Shown: positions 7,113-16,640 of the stretch, one piece after another
Layout: each line of letters opens with the position of its first letter
How positions within the stretch are numbered: position 1 is the stretch's first letter
Assembly (NCBI GenBank): GCA_020849325.1
Contig: JADLGL010000009.1
Location: 1 to 64,000, forward strand
Origin: Bauldia sp.
Lineage (GTDB): Bacteria > Pseudomonadota > Alphaproteobacteria > Rhizobiales > Kaistiaceae
Length of the DNA: 64,000 nucleotides
Reading direction: 5' to 3'
Position numbers and translations under genes: made by a program
The notes under the pieces: generated by a model
Database searches by the model: none
Told to the model about the DNA's origin: nothing
What the model saw: only the letters and a program-made list of their open reading frames with translations

Positions 7113-8459
7113 ATGAACCGCCGCGAATTCGCTGCCATCGCCGCCTCGGCGGCGCTCATTCCCGGCCTCGGCTCGGCCGCCCGCGCCGTCGTCACCGCCG
7201 CCGGCACGATCGACGTCACCGAATACGGCGCCGTCCCCGGCACGCCCGACGACCAGAGCGTCGCGATCCAGGCGGCTCTCGACGCCGCATCGGCCGGCGA
7301 CGGCCTCCTGTTCCTGCCGCCCGGCCGCTACCGCGTCGCGAACCTCACTCTGCCGCAGCGCTGCCGGATCGCCGGCGTCGCCGGCGCGAGCGTTCTCGCG
7401 TTCGGCGGCAACGGCCATCTCCTCGCCGGGCAGGGCTGCGCGATCGTCCGCCTCGACGACCTCGTCATCGACGGCATGGACCTGCCCCTCGGCGAGACGG
7501 TGCCGGGAACGCTCTACCTCGCGGATTGCGCCGACGTCGCGATCACGGGATGCCGGTTCACCGGCAGCCGCGGTGCGGCGCTCGCCTTCGACCGCTGCGG
7601 CGGGCGCCTCACGGGCAACGACGTAACCGGGGCCGCGATCGGCATGTGGCTCGTCGATTCGACGGGGCTATCGGTCACCGGCAATGCCGTCACCGACTGC
7701 GCCGACAACGGCATTCTCGTCCACCGCTGGGAGCCGGGCGAGGACGGGACGATCGTGTCGGGCAACCGCGTCGAGCGGATCGGCGCCGCGAGCGGCGGAA
7801 CCGGGCCGTACGGCAACGGCATCAACGTCTACCGGGCGCACGGCGTCACCGTGTCCGGCAACCGCATCGCCGACTGCGCCTTCACAGCGGTGCGGGCGAA
7901 CGGGGCCAACGCGGTGGTCATCACCGGCAACAACTGCACGCGGCTCGGCGAGACGGCGATCTACTCCGAGTTCGCCTTCGAGGGCGCGGTGATCGCCGAC
8001 AACGTCATCGACACCGCGGCCACCGGCATCAGCGTCGCGAATTTCATCGACGGCGGGCGGATCGCGACCGTCACCGGCAACATCGTCCGGAATCTCACCG
8101 GCAGCGGCCCCTACCCGGCCGACCCGCCGGGCTTCGGCAACGGCATCTATGTCGAGGCCGAATCGACCGTGTCGGGGAACGTCGTCGAGGGCGGGCCGCT
8201 GGCCGGCATCTGGCTCGGCTGGGGGCCCTATCTCCGCAACGTCGTGGTGACGGGGAACATCGTCCGCGGGACGCGATTCGGCTTCGCGGTGTCGGTGGTC
8301 GAGGGCACCGGGACGGTCGTCATTGCCGACAACCTCGTCGCCGAAACCGCGGAAGGCGGCGTTTTCGGCTATCGCTGGGCCGAGCGGGTGACGGGCGAGC
8401 TCATCGACGGGCCCTCTCCCAACCCGTCGTTGCTTCTGAGCAACAATCGGCTCGGATAG
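7113..8459 (+). CDS. Tat-exported parallel beta-helix repeat protein (TIGR03808 family)
   Basis: A 448-residue protein. The N-terminus MNRREFAAIAASAALIPGLG carries a twin-arginine motif and ends in an AxA-like cleavage site, so it is exported folded by Tat. The rest consists of many NxI/V-based turns (GNRVERIG, GNCTRLGE-like, DNVIDTAATGI, GNIVRNLTGSG), typical of a right-handed parallel beta-helix. The whole fits the TIGR03808 group of Tat-translocated repeat proteins found in rhizobial relatives. No catalytic residues are assigned; polysaccharide binding or cleavage is only a guess from fold. An upstream open frame extends into the repeat and is ignored because ATG 7113 starts the signal peptide. 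Confidence 0.88.
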   Translation: MNRREFAAIAASAALIPGLGSAARAVVTAAGTIDVTEYGAVPGTPDDQSVAIQAALDAASAGDGLLFLPPGRYRVANLTLPQRCRIAGVAGASVLAFGGNGHLLAGQGCAIVRLDDLVIDGMDLPLGETVPGTLYLADCADVAITGCRFTGSRGAALAFDRCGGRLTGNDVTGAAIGMWLVDSTGLSVTGNAVTDCADNGILVHRWEPGEDGTIVSGNRVERIGAASGGTGPYGNGINVYRAHGVTVSGNRIADCAFTAVRANGANAVVITGNNCTRLGETAIYSEFAFEGAVIADNVIDTAATGISVANFIDGGRIATVTGNIVRNLTGSGPYPADPPGFGNGIYVEAESTVSGNVVEGGPLAGIWLGWGPYLRNVVVTGNIVRGTRFGFAVSVVEGTGTVVIADNLVAETAEGGVFGYRWAERVTGELIDGPSPNPSLLLSNNRLG

Positions 8460-8843
8460 TGGGCGCCGCAGAGAGGCGGCTTTAACCGACATCCACCCCG
8501 GGTCTTCCCAGGTCGCCAGACTCGGGCTAACAATTCGTTCACGGTTTTGACGCGGGTCAGTTTGCCCGCGTGAGGCACTGGCAGCCAGAGTTCGCGAACA
8601 AGTGCTGCGCGGTGCCTAAATGCGCGGTCCACGGCGATTGGCCAAGGGCCGCTGGGGGAGACTGGACAGGCTTTCCGGCGCGCCGGCCGTAGCTGTGGGC
8701 TTTGGACACCGCAATATTCCACGCGGGCCGCTCGCATCTCCAGGTGACCTTTACCGAGCCGCCGAGCTCTCAGACCGGTCTCCCCCTTTCAATCCAACGA
8801 AGGCGCTTTCGATCCCCGCAGGATTGCGCCAAGGACAGCCAAG
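8460..8843. other. Intergenic region before mutL
   Basis: About 384 bases between the beta-helix gene and mutL. I see no gene of the right codon pattern, no clear dyad and no RNA signature. It probably carries the mutL promoter. Confidence 0.4.
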
Positions 8844-10643
8844 CTGCCGATCCGCCGACTTTCCGAGGACATGGTCAACCGCATCGCCGCGGGCGAGGTG
8901 GTCGAGCGCCCGGCGAGCGTCGTCAAGGAACTGGTCGAGAACGCCATCGACGCGGGCGCCCGCCGCATCGAAGTGGCGACGGCGGGCGGCGGCCTGTCGC
9001 TGATCCGCGTCACCGATGACGGCGTGGGCCTCGAGCGCGACGATCTTCCGCTCGCGGTCGAGCGGCACTGCACCTCGAAGCTCGACGGCGGCCTCGACGC
9101 CATCGCGACGCTCGGCTTCCGCGGCGAGGCGCTCGCCTCGGTCGGCGCGGTGGCACGGCTCTCGATCACGAGCCGCCGGCGCGGCGCCGACGAAGGCTGG
9201 GCGATCGGCGTCGACGGCGGGCGTGTCTCGGCGCCCGTGCCGGCCGCAGCGGCCCCCGGTACGCGCGTGGAGGTATCGGACCTCTTCTTCGCAACGCCCG
9301 CGCGGCTCAAATTCATGAAATCCGAGCGCGCCGAGACGGCGGCGATCACCGAGACCGTGCGCCGTCTCGCGATGACGAACCCCGACATCCGCTTCAGCCT
9401 GTCCGGCCCCGACCGGGCGCTGACCGATTTCGCAGCGACCGGCGCCTCCGGCTTCGCCGAGCGTCTCGAGCAGATCCTCGGCCGCGACTTTCGGGAGAAC
9501 TCGGTCGAGATCGACGCCGAACGCGCCGGCGTCCGCCTCTCCGGCCGGGCGGGCCTCCCCACCTACAACCGCGGCAACGCGGTCCAGCAATACCTCTTCG
9601 TCAACGGCCGCGCGGTCCGCGACAAGCAGCTCCTCGGCGCGCTTCGCGGCGCCTATGCCGATTTCATCGGCCGCGACCGCCATCCCGTCGCGGCGCTCTT
9701 CATCGACCTGCCGCCCGACATGGTCGACGTCAACGTCCATCCGGCGAAGGCCGAAGTCCGGTTCCGCGACCCCGGCCTCGTCCGCGGCCTCGTCGTCGGC
9801 GCGGTGCGCGAGGCGATCGCCGGCGCCGGCCACCGCGCGACACGGACGGGCGCCGCCGCGATGACGGACGCCTTCGCGCGCCGCGCGCCGGCGCCGGCCG
9901 CGTTCCGCAGCGCCGCCGCGCCCCGCGAGCCCTACGGCGCGCCTCTCCCCGGCTTCGTCGCCCCGCCCGGCCTCGGCGAAGCGGTGCAGGCGCTGTTCGC
10001 GGACCTTCCCGCCAGTGCCGACGTCCGGGCCGACGCGCCCGCACCCGCCACTGCCGACCCGGCGCGGCCGCTCGGCGTGCCGCGGGCGCAGATCCATGAG
10101 AACTACATCGTCGCGCAGACCGCCGACGGGCTCGTGGTGGTCGACCAGCATGCCGCGCATGAGCGGCTCGTCTACGAGCGGCTCAAGGCGGCGCTCGCGT
10201 CGTCGGCAGTGCCGCGCCAGCTCCTCCTCGTACCCGAGATCGTCGACCTCCCGGAAGACGATGTCGGGCGGCTCGCCGACCGCGCCGCCGAACTTGCCGA
10301 ACTCGGCCTCGTCGTCGAGCCGTTCGGCCCGGGCGCCGTGGCGATCCGCGAGGTGCCGGCGCTCCTCGGCAAGGTCGACGGCGCGGGCCTCGTCCGCGAT
10401 CTCGCGGACGAACTCGCCGACATCGATTCCGCCGCCACGCTCCGCTCGCGGCTCGACAGGGTCGCCGGCACGATGGCGTGCCACGGCTCGGTCCGCTCCG
10501 GACGGCGGCTCCGGCCCGAGGAGATGGATGCCCTTCTCCGCGACATGGAGCGGACGCCGCATTCGGGGCAGTGCATCCACGGCCGGCCGACCTATATCGA
10601 GCTGAAGCTCGCCGACATCGAACGGCTGTTCGGGCGGCGGTGA
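8844..10643 (+). CDS. mutL: DNA mismatch repair protein MutL with endonuclease motif
   Basis: MutL links MutS mismatch recognition to strand nicking. The N-terminal GHKL ATPase has NAIDAGA (Bergerat motif I), DDGVGL and GFRGEALAS. The C-terminal domain carries [12 protein letters not shown], which fits the DQHA-X2-E-X4-E metal-binding endonuclease motif, plus ACHGS-like and CIHGRP motifs, so this MutL should nick DNA itself, as expected in bacteria without MutH. Start choice: the first ATG (8871) would cut off IRRLSED, which is conserved across the family. Reading upstream in frame gives CTG at 8844 ([13 protein letters not shown]) with AAGGA eight bases before it, so a CTG start is proposed. 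If annotated from ATG 8871 the protein is 590 residues. Confidence 0.93.
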   Translation: MPIRRLSEDMVNRIAAGEVVERPASVVKELVENAIDAGARRIEVATAGGGLSLIRVTDDGVGLERDDLPLAVERHCTSKLDGGLDAIATLGFRGEALASVGAVARLSITSRRRGADEGWAIGVDGGRVSAPVPAAAAPGTRVEVSDLFFATPARLKFMKSERAETAAITETVRRLAMTNPDIRFSLSGPDRALTDFAATGASGFAERLEQILGRDFRENSVEIDAERAGVRLSGRAGLPTYNRGNAVQQYLFVNGRAVRDKQLLGALRGAYADFIGRDRHPVAALFIDLPPDMVDVNVHPAKAEVRFRDPGLVRGLVVGAVREAIAGAGHRATRTGAAAMTDAFARRAPAPAAFRSAAAPREPYGAPLPGFVAPPGLGEAVQALFADLPASADVRADAPAPATADPARPLGVPRAQIHENYIVAQTADGLVVVDQHAAHERLVYERLKAALASSAVPRQLLLVPEIVDLPEDDVGRLADRAAELAELGLVVEPFGPGAVAIREVPALLGKVDGAGLVRDLADELADIDSAATLRSRLDRVAGTMACHGSVRSGRRLRPEEMDALLRDMERTPHSGQCIHGRPTYIELKLADIERLFGRR

Positions 10644-10703
10644 CCGGCGGGCTTCCGATGACGTCATCAAGCCGGTAGGGTAGCTCCGATCAGCGAGGGT
10701 CCG

Positions 10704-10931
10704 TTGAACCGCATCGACATTTCCGGCCATGGCGGCGAGGCGCGGGTGCGCTATCTCGACGGCGATTTCCAGGTGATCTCGCCGGGGAGCTTCGTCCGCT
10801 GCGCGGTGACGGGTGTCGCGATCAAGCTCGACGAGCTCCGCTACTGGAGCGTCGCGCGGCAGGAAGCCTATGTCGACGCCGCCGCCTCGCTGAAGCGGCA
10901 CCAGGAAACGGGCGACGCGTCAGGGCGCTGA
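10704..10931 (+). CDS. DUF2093 domain-containing protein
   Basis: A 75-residue protein matching the compact DUF2093 family of alphaproteobacteria almost end to end. Typical phrases are VRYLDGDFQV, GSFVRCAVTG and IKLDELRYWSVARQEAYVDA (residues about 36-55). The single cysteine and the short beta-rich N-terminus could suggest a small binding fold, but no function is known. TTG at 10704 opens the frame. It follows mutL on the same strand. Its 3' end overlaps the 3' end of lpxK by 12 bases in convergent orientation. Confidence 0.85.
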   Translation: MNRIDISGHGGEARVRYLDGDFQVISPGSFVRCAVTGVAIKLDELRYWSVARQEAYVDAAASLKRHQETGDASGR

Positions 10932-11948
10932 GCGCGCCCGCAGCCGGACGCGATCGAGCACGGCGCCGACGACCGCGGCCAGCGCGCCCGGCTCGTCGAA
11001 CACCAGCCGGACCGGGAACGCCTCGGACTTTTCCCGGAGTTCGGCGAGAACGCCGGTCGCGCCGGCGAGGCGGGCAAGGTCCTTCTCCGTCGTCACCAGC
11101 CGCACGCTGCCGCCGCCGGCATGGCCGAGCAGCGTCCGCGCCTCGGTCTCGGTCCAGACGTGGTGATCGGCGAAGGCGATGCGGCCGGCGAGCTTTGCGC
11201 CCGCTCCCTCGAGCGCGGCGAAGAATTTCTCGGGGCGGCCGATGCCGGCATAGGCGAGGACGCGCTCGCCCTTCCAGCGGGCGCCGTCGAGCGGCACGAG
11301 CTTCCCCCCGAAGACGCGGAGACCGCCGCGGGCGGCAATCCGGAGGAGCGCCGGACGCGCCGGCCCGTCGCCGACGATGAGGAGCCCGTCGGTCTGGCGG
11401 AGCTGGACGCGGAGCGGCGCCCGGAGGGGCCCGGCCGGGACGACGCGGCCATTGCCGAGGCCGAACTGGGCATCGGCGACGACGAGCGAGAAATCCTTGG
11501 CGAGCGACGGGTTCTGAAACCCGTCGTCCATGACGATCGCCTCGGCGCCCGCGGCCTCGAGGAGACGCGCCCCCGGCGGCCGGTCATGCGAGAGGACCGT
11601 GAGGCCGTGACGGGCGAGGAGGAGCGCCTCGTCGCCGACGCGCTCGGCGGCTTCCGTTTCGGAGACGACCAGCGGACCCTTCTCGCGCCCGCCAAAACCG
11701 CGGGTGAGGAAGCCCGGCGCGAGCCCCCCGGCGCGGACGATCTCGGCGAGCGCGAGCGCCGTGGGCGTCTTCCCCTCGCCGCCGACGGTGAAATTGCCGA
11801 CGCAGAGGACCGGCACGCCGGCGCGGTGGATCGGGGCGCGGCGCATCCGCCGGCCGGCGATGGCGCCCCAGGCGGCGCCCGCGGGCGAAAGGAGCGCGGC
11901 GGTCGGGCCCGTCCGGCGGCGGTACCAGAAGGCCGGGGCCGTCACCAT
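10920..11948 (-). CDS. lpxK: Tetraacyldisaccharide 4'-kinase
   Basis: LpxK phosphorylates the 4' position of the lipid A disaccharide precursor at the inner face of the inner membrane. The protein has 342 residues. The P-loop is GNFTVGGEGKTPTALAL (about 51-67). A hydrophobic stretch near residues 17-32 suits membrane association, and the later motif DDGFQN (in VMDDGFQNPSLAKDF) is the LpxK signature. ATG at 11946-11948 overlaps the waaA stop by 7 bases, so it is translationally coupled to waaA. The convergent overlap with DUF2093 means there is no room for a terminator between the two. Confidence 0.95.
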   Translation of the reverse strand: MVTAPAFWYRRRTGPTAALLSPAGAAWGAIAGRRMRRAPIHRAGVPVLCVGNFTVGGEGKTPTALALAEIVRAGGLAPGFLTRGFGGREKGPLVVSETEAAERVGDEALLLARHGLTVLSHDRPPGARLLEAAGAEAIVMDDGFQNPSLAKDFSLVVADAQFGLGNGRVVPAGPLRAPLRVQLRQTDGLLIVGDGPARPALLRIAARGGLRVFGGKLVPLDGARWKGERVLAYAGIGRPEKFFAALEGAGAKLAGRIAFADHHVWTETEARTLLGHAGGGSVRLVTTEKDLARLAGATGVLAELREKSEAFPVRLVFDEPGALAAVVGAVLDRVRLRARSAP

Positions 11949-13237
11949 GGCGGCGTTTCGCCGGCGGCGAGGAACGGCGCGAGCGCGCGGAGCGTGCGGT
12001 CGAGCGCGCCGCTGAACGGGCGGAGCGCGCGCTCGGCCGCCTCACCCTGCAGCCGCCGTTCGTCCGGTTCGGCGAGGAGGTGTCCGACCGCCGCCGCGAG
12101 CGCCCCGGCATCCCTGACGATCACCGCGCCGCCGCCGGCATCGAGCGCGCCATAGACTGCGGCGAAGTTCGGCGTATCCGGCCCGTGCACGACCGCCGAG
12201 CCGAGCCGGACCGGCTCGATCGGGTTCTGGCCGCCGCGGGGGACGAGCGAGCCGCCGACGAACGAGACCGGCGCGACGCGATAGAAGAGGCCCAGTTCGC
12301 CCAGCGTGTCGGCGAGAAGGATGCCGCCCCCTTCCGGCAGCGCATCGTTGCGGCTGCGGACCGCGACGGTCCGGCCGGCGCCGCGAAGCTGCTCGGCGAG
12401 CGCCGGACCGCGCTCGGGATGGCGGGGAACGATGATCGTCAGAAGGCGCGGCCAGGTGGCGCGGAGGCGGTCGTGTGCCTGCGCCGCGATTTCCTCCTCG
12501 CCGGCATGCGTGCTCGCGGCGAGCCACACCGGCCGGTCGCCGATGGCGGCGCGGAGCACCGCGAGCGCCTCGGGTGGAGCATCGGGCGGCGGCGCGTCGA
12601 ATTTGAGGTTGCCGAGCGTTTCGACGCGGCGGCCCCCGAGGGTCGCGATGCGCGTGGCGTCGGCCTCGGTCTGGGTGAGAGCGAGGCTGATGCGGCCGAA
12701 GACGCGGCGGCTCGCGCCGCCGAGCGAATGCCAGCGGTCGAACGAGTGCTCCGACATGCGCGCGTTGACGATGACGTGCGGGATGCGGCGGATGACGAGC
12801 TGGTCGGTCGTCACGGGCCAGATCTCGGATTCGACGAAGATCGCGACGCTCGGGCGCCAGTATCTGAGGAAGCGGTCGACCCAGGGGCGGACGTCGAGCG
12901 GGCTGTACTGGTGGATCAGGCGATCGCCGCCGATCCGGGCCGCGGTCTTCGCCCCGGTGACCGTGACCGTGGTGAGGAGGACCGTGTGGCCATCCGCCAT
13001 CAGCCGGCGGATGAGGGAGGTCACCGCGACCGTCTCGCCGACGCTCGCCGCGTGGATCCAGATCAGCGGACCGGCCGGGCGCGGCGCCGAGGCATGGCCG
13101 TGCCGCTCGGGGAAGCGTTCGGGATCCTCGCGGCCGGTGCTGGCGCGCCAGCGCAGGTACAGCGGGAAGAAGGGGATGCCGGCGCGGCCCGCGAGGCTGT
13201 AGGCCGAGAGGAGCGCCCCGCCCCAGGCGTCAGCCAT
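11942..13237 (-). CDS. waaA: 3-deoxy-D-manno-octulosonic acid transferase
   Basis: WaaA (KdtA) adds Kdo residues to lipid IVA, the first step of core assembly. The protein has 431 residues. An N-terminal hydrophobic helix (about 5-28) anchors it to the membrane. The catalytic base is Glu68 in IHAASVGETVAV. The second Rossmann half contains FVESEIWPV, and near the C-terminus the nucleotide-sugar region has LVPRGGQNPIEP. ATG at 13235-13237 is chosen because the earlier in-frame start would give a basic, unrelated N-terminus. It overlaps the upstream acyltransferase gene by 8 bases and lpxK by 7, so all three are one translational unit. Confidence 0.95.
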   Translation of the reverse strand: MADAWGGALLSAYSLAGRAGIPFFPLYLRWRASTGREDPERFPERHGHASAPRPAGPLIWIHAASVGETVAVTSLIRRLMADGHTVLLTTVTVTGAKTAARIGGDRLIHQYSPLDVRPWVDRFLRYWRPSVAIFVESEIWPVTTDQLVIRRIPHVIVNARMSEHSFDRWHSLGGASRRVFGRISLALTQTEADATRIATLGGRRVETLGNLKFDAPPPDAPPEALAVLRAAIGDRPVWLAASTHAGEEEIAAQAHDRLRATWPRLLTIIVPRHPERGPALAEQLRGAGRTVAVRSRNDALPEGGGILLADTLGELGLFYRVAPVSFVGGSLVPRGGQNPIEPVRLGSAVVHGPDTPNFAAVYGALDAGGGAVIVRDAGALAAAVGHLLAEPDERRLQGEAAERALRPFSGALDRTLRALAPFLAAGETPPW

Positions 13238-13991
13238 TCCGTCGGTCGGCCAGCGCATAGGCGCGGGCCGTGATCCGGTTGAGCTCGGCTTCGAGCGCGA
13301 GGCGTTTCGCCTCCATCGCCGCATCGTCGGCATCGGCCGGCACGGAGATGTAGTCCCCGATCACCATCGCCATCCGGCCGAAGGGCAGGTTGACGCTCGT
13401 ACGGTCCCACGAGCGGACATTGATGCGCCGGCTCGTGGCGAGCGCCACGGGCGCGATCGGGACGCCCGAGGCGCGGGCGAGCTGGATGATACCGATGCCG
13501 GCACGGCGGGCGACGGCCTTCGAGAGGTCCGCGGTGAGCGTCACCGAGGTGCCTTCGCGGAGCGCGGCGCGGAGCTTCAGGAAGCCGGAGACGCCACCGC
13601 GCTCGATGACGCGGCTCCTGTCGCGTGCGGCCGAGCCGCGGATCGTGCCGATGCCGAGTTTTCGGGCCGCGATGGCGTTGATCTCGCCGTCGCGGTGGCG
13701 CGAGATGAGGGCGACCACGCGATGGTCGGCGCGCCGGACGGCAGGCACGAGGAGGTGCTGGCCGTGCCACATCGTGATGATCAGCGGCTTCGACAGGTCG
13801 AGCGTCGCGTAGTCGACCGAGCCTTCGTAAACGAGGCGGTTCGTCGAGCCGACGAGGCGGATGTAGCCGGCGGCGGCGCTGCCGATCATGCCCTGGACGC
13901 GCGGCGAATTGCCGAAACGCTTCCAGGCGCGGCCGAGCACGGACTTCCGCCGAGGGCTACGCGTCGCGGCGCGGTCGTCCTGGAAGGCCAT
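13230..13991 (-). CDS. DUF374 lysophospholipid acyltransferase family protein
   Basis: A 253-residue protein of the DUF374 acyltransferase group. The family core is visible: TMWHGQHLLVP (His in the acyltransferase-like box), LISRHRDGEINA, GIGTIRGSAARDRSRV and LTADLSKA. The last normally reads TPDGPRGP in relatives, and here the Asp-Pro-rich loop is changed to ADLSKAVARRAG, which is notable. There is a weak hydrophobic segment near residue 35-50. Its place directly before waaA and lpxK points to a lipid A or envelope lipid acylation role, which is inference. ATG at 13989-13991 is used. Confidence 0.8.
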   Translation of the reverse strand: MAFQDDRAATRSPRRKSVLGRAWKRFGNSPRVQGMIGSAAAGYIRLVGSTNRLVYEGSVDYATLDLSKPLIITMWHGQHLLVPAVRRADHRVVALISRHRDGEINAIAARKLGIGTIRGSAARDRSRVIERGGVSGFLKLRAALREGTSVTLTADLSKAVARRAGIGIIQLARASGVPIAPVALATSRRINVRSWDRTSVNLPFGRMAMVIGDYISVPADADDAAMEAKRLALEAELNRITARAYALADRRNG

Positions 13992-14005
13992 CCCTATTCC
14001 GTTCC

Positions 14006-14260
14006 TCAATCGCCGTCGGGTTTCGGCGGCGCCACGGGGTCGAACAGGCGGTGAAGGTGCACGACATAGTAGCGCATCATCGCGTCGTCGACGCTGCGTT
14101 GCGCGCACTGTTTCCACGCATCGTACGCGGTTCTGTAGTTGGGGTAGATTCCGACGATATCGAGGTCGTCGAGGTTCTCGAAGCGGTCGGAATCGAGAGA
14201 TTTCAGCCGGCCGCCGAAGACGAGGTGGAGAAGCTGTTTCTCTTCGGCAGCGGCAGCCAT
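14006..14260 (-). CDS. DUF4170 domain-containing protein
   Basis: An 84-residue soluble protein that covers the DUF4170 family: LLHLVFGGRLKS, DLDIVGIYPNYRTAYDAWK and YYVVHLHRLFDP are typical. The function is unknown. GGAGGCGCC lies just upstream of ATG 14258-14260 as a strong ribosome-binding site, which settles the start although the frame is open much further back. It lies between the phosphatase-like gene and the DUF374 acyltransferase with short gaps, and it is part of the minus-strand envelope run. Confidence 0.85.
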   Translation of the reverse strand: MAAAAEEKQLLHLVFGGRLKSLDSDRFENLDDLDIVGIYPNYRTAYDAWKQCAQRSVDDAMMRYYVVHLHRLFDPVAPPKPDGD

Positions 14261-14280
14261 CGGCGCCTCCTTGCGACCGG

Positions 14281-15081
14281 TCACGGCGAGGCGGAGAGCG
14301 ACTGGCGCATGAGGCGCATCATCGCGTCCGCCATGGCGGGCGGGGCGGCGATGAGCGGCGGATGGCTCGTTCCGGGACGGTCGTAGCGCGGGACGGCCCC
14401 GCCGAGATCGCTGAGCACCCCGCCAGCTTCGTGCACGAGAAGGTCGGCAGCGGCAAGGTCCCAATCCTGGGCATCTGCCTTGATTGCAGCTCCGTCGAGC
14501 CGGCCGTCGGCGACGCGGGCGAGGCGGTAGGCGAGCGAGGCGTAGAACTTGTTCCGCGGCGGTTCGCCCGCGCCGTCGTCGCTCCACCGGGTGAGTTTTC
14601 GGGAGATCGCCAGCGTGGCGCCGCTCACGGTCGTTCGGCCGGAAACATGGATGCGATTGCCGTTCATCACCGCACCGCCGCCCGAGATCGCCGTGTAGAA
14701 CTCGCCGCGGCGCGGATTGGCGAGGGCGGCGACCATCGGGCGCCCCTTCTCGACGATGGCGACCGGGATGGTCCAGTCGCTGCCGCCCTGGACGAAGCTC
14801 CGCGTGCCGTCGATCGGATCGACGATGAAGGTGCGCGGCGCCGCGAGCCGGCTGCCGTCGTCCTCGGTCTCCTCGGAGAGCCAGCCATAGTCCGGCCGCG
14901 CTGCCCGGAGCTGTTCGGAGAGAAGCGTCTCGACCGCGATGTCGACCTCGGTGACGGGCGAGGCGTTGGCCTTCGTCCATACTTTCGGCGCCTTGCCGAC
15001 GAAGCCCAGCGCGAGCTCCGCCGCGGCCCGGACCGCTGCGGCGAGGAGGTCGAGGTCCTCGGCGAGGCTCGTTTCGCTCAC
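14281..15081 (-). CDS. Inositol monophosphatase family protein (CysQ-like)
   Basis: A 266-residue member of the Mg-dependent, Li-sensitive phosphatase family. Metal-binding motifs are WLSEETEDD (about 67-75), DPIDGTRSFVQG (88-99) and WDLAAADLLVHEAGG (207-221). The family includes inositol-1-phosphatase, fructose-bisphosphatase and 3'-phosphoadenosine 5'-phosphate phosphatase (CysQ). The neighbours and the EAGG/DPIDGT spacing resemble the CysQ-like branch, but the substrate cannot be fixed from sequence alone. The start is GTG at 15079-15081, which overlaps the pmbA stop by 4 bases (GTGA), so the genes are translationally coupled. Confidence 0.88.
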   Translation of the reverse strand: MSETSLAEDLDLLAAAVRAAAELALGFVGKAPKVWTKANASPVTEVDIAVETLLSEQLRAARPDYGWLSEETEDDGSRLAAPRTFIVDPIDGTRSFVQGGSDWTIPVAIVEKGRPMVAALANPRRGEFYTAISGGGAVMNGNRIHVSGRTTVSGATLAISRKLTRWSDDGAGEPPRNKFYASLAYRLARVADGRLDGAAIKADAQDWDLAAADLLVHEAGGVLSDLGGAVPRYDRPGTSHPPLIAAPPAMADAMMRLMRQSLSASP

Positions 15082-16421
15082 CGCCCGGCGACGGTCATGC
15101 CCTCGACGGCGACGGTCGGGGCGTTGGTCGAGAAGAGGTAGCGCAGGTCGTTCGCCGGCCGGAGCGTTCGGAACATGTCGCGGAGGTTGCCGGCGATGGT
15201 GATCTCCGACAGCGGCTCGGCGAGAGCGCCGTTCCGGATGCGGTAGCCGGCGGCGCCGCGGCTGTAGTCGCCCGTCGTCATCGAGACGCCGGAGCCGAGG
15301 AGGTCGATGATGTAGACGCCCTCCCCCACCCCGGCGAGGAGTTCGTCCCGCGAGACGGTGCCCGGCAGGAGGGCGAGGTTGGTCGACGACGGCGACAGCG
15401 TGCCGCCGGCGCGCGCGGCCCGGCCGTTGGTCGAGCGGTTCAGTTCGCGCGCCGTGGCGCTGTCGAGGAGCCAGGTCTGGAGCACGCCGTCGGCCACGAG
15501 GTCGAGCGGCGCCTGGCGGACGCCCTCGCCGTCGAAGGGACGGCTGGCGATGCCGCGGCGGCGGAGCGGGTCGTCGGCGATGCGGATGCCCGGGGCGAAC
15601 ACGGCCTTGCCGAGGTCGCCGATGAGGAAGGAGCTCTTCCGCGCGATCGAGGCGCCGTTGACCGCGGCCGAGAGATGGCCGACGAGGCTCGACGACACGC
15701 GTTCGTCGAACACGACGGGATAGCGGCCGGTCTCGATGGTGCCGGGGCCGACGCGGCGCACGGTGCGCTCGCCGGCGTTCCGGCCGAGGCTCACCGGATC
15801 GGGCAGGTCCGCGTCGTGGATGGCGTAGGCGAAATCGTAGTCGCGCTCCATGCCGGTTCCCTCGCCCGCGATTGCGGTGGCGGAGAGCTGGAACAGCGAG
15901 CGGAGATAGGTGCCGGTGAACCCTTCGGACGTCGCGAGGACAAGGCCCGACACGCCCCAGCCGGCCGAGGCGCCGCCCGAATTGGTGATGCCGGGGACGG
16001 CGAGGGCGGCCTCCTCGGCTGCGAGTGCGCGATCCTTCAGTTCGTCCACCGATGCGATGTGGCCGTCGAGAAGATCGAGTTCGGGCAGATCGCCCGCCAG
16101 CCGGTCGCGATCCGCAAGGCCGGCATAGGGGTCTTCCGGCGCGACGCGGGCCATCGCGATGGCGCGCTCGACGAGCGTCGCCTGGTCGGCGAGGATGTTG
16201 GCCGAGACGCTGGCGTGGCGGCGGCCGACGAAGACGCGAAGGGCGAAATCGTCGCTCTCCGAGCGCGTGGTCTGTTCGACCTTCCCCTTCAGCGCCTCGA
16301 TGCCGAGCGACACGCGCCGGACGGACACGGCGTCCGCCGCATCGGCCCCCGCCTTCTTGGCGGCCTCGACGAGGCTGGCGGCGCGTTCGAGGAGTTTGGT
16401 CTGGTCGAGCTGGGCGGTCAT
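15078..16421 (-). CDS. pmbA: TldD/PmbA family protein (PmbA type)
   Basis: A 447-residue protein spanning the PmbA fold. TldD and PmbA form a metalloprotease pair that matures peptides such as microcin B17 and degrades CcdA. The metal-binding HExxxH helix belongs to TldD; none is visible here, so this is the non-catalytic PmbA partner. Typical parts are SVRRVSLGIEALKGKVEQ (about 42-59), ATSEGFTGTYLRS, and near the end LLDSATARELNRSTNG and GSGVSMTTGDYSRGAAG. The frame is open upstream, but ATG 16419-16421 (MTAQLDQTKLLERA) fits family length. tldD itself is not in the window. Confidence 0.9.
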   Translation of the reverse strand: MTAQLDQTKLLERAASLVEAAKKAGADAADAVSVRRVSLGIEALKGKVEQTTRSESDDFALRVFVGRRHASVSANILADQATLVERAIAMARVAPEDPYAGLADRDRLAGDLPELDLLDGHIASVDELKDRALAAEEAALAVPGITNSGGASAGWGVSGLVLATSEGFTGTYLRSLFQLSATAIAGEGTGMERDYDFAYAIHDADLPDPVSLGRNAGERTVRRVGPGTIETGRYPVVFDERVSSSLVGHLSAAVNGASIARKSSFLIGDLGKAVFAPGIRIADDPLRRRGIASRPFDGEGVRQAPLDLVADGVLQTWLLDSATARELNRSTNGRAARAGGTLSPSSTNLALLPGTVSRDELLAGVGEGVYIIDLLGSGVSMTTGDYSRGAAGYRIRNGALAEPLSEITIAGNLRDMFRTLRPANDLRYLFSTNAPTVAVEGMTVAGR

Positions 16422-16640
16422 GCCGACTGGTGTAGGGATGGCGGCATGCCGCCGCAAGGGTTCGGCCCGTGCGCCCCCCCTCGACCCGTCGTTCCGGCCG
16501 TAGCGAAGCGGAGGGCCGGAACCGTTCGTTCCAGGGGCGCGGCCGACAGCGCGGCGGGCGCTTGTTCGAATCCCGTCGGTAGAACAAAGGGGTCCGGGTG
16601 CAGCTGCGGGCCGCGGAACGACGGACATCGAGTCCTCGTT

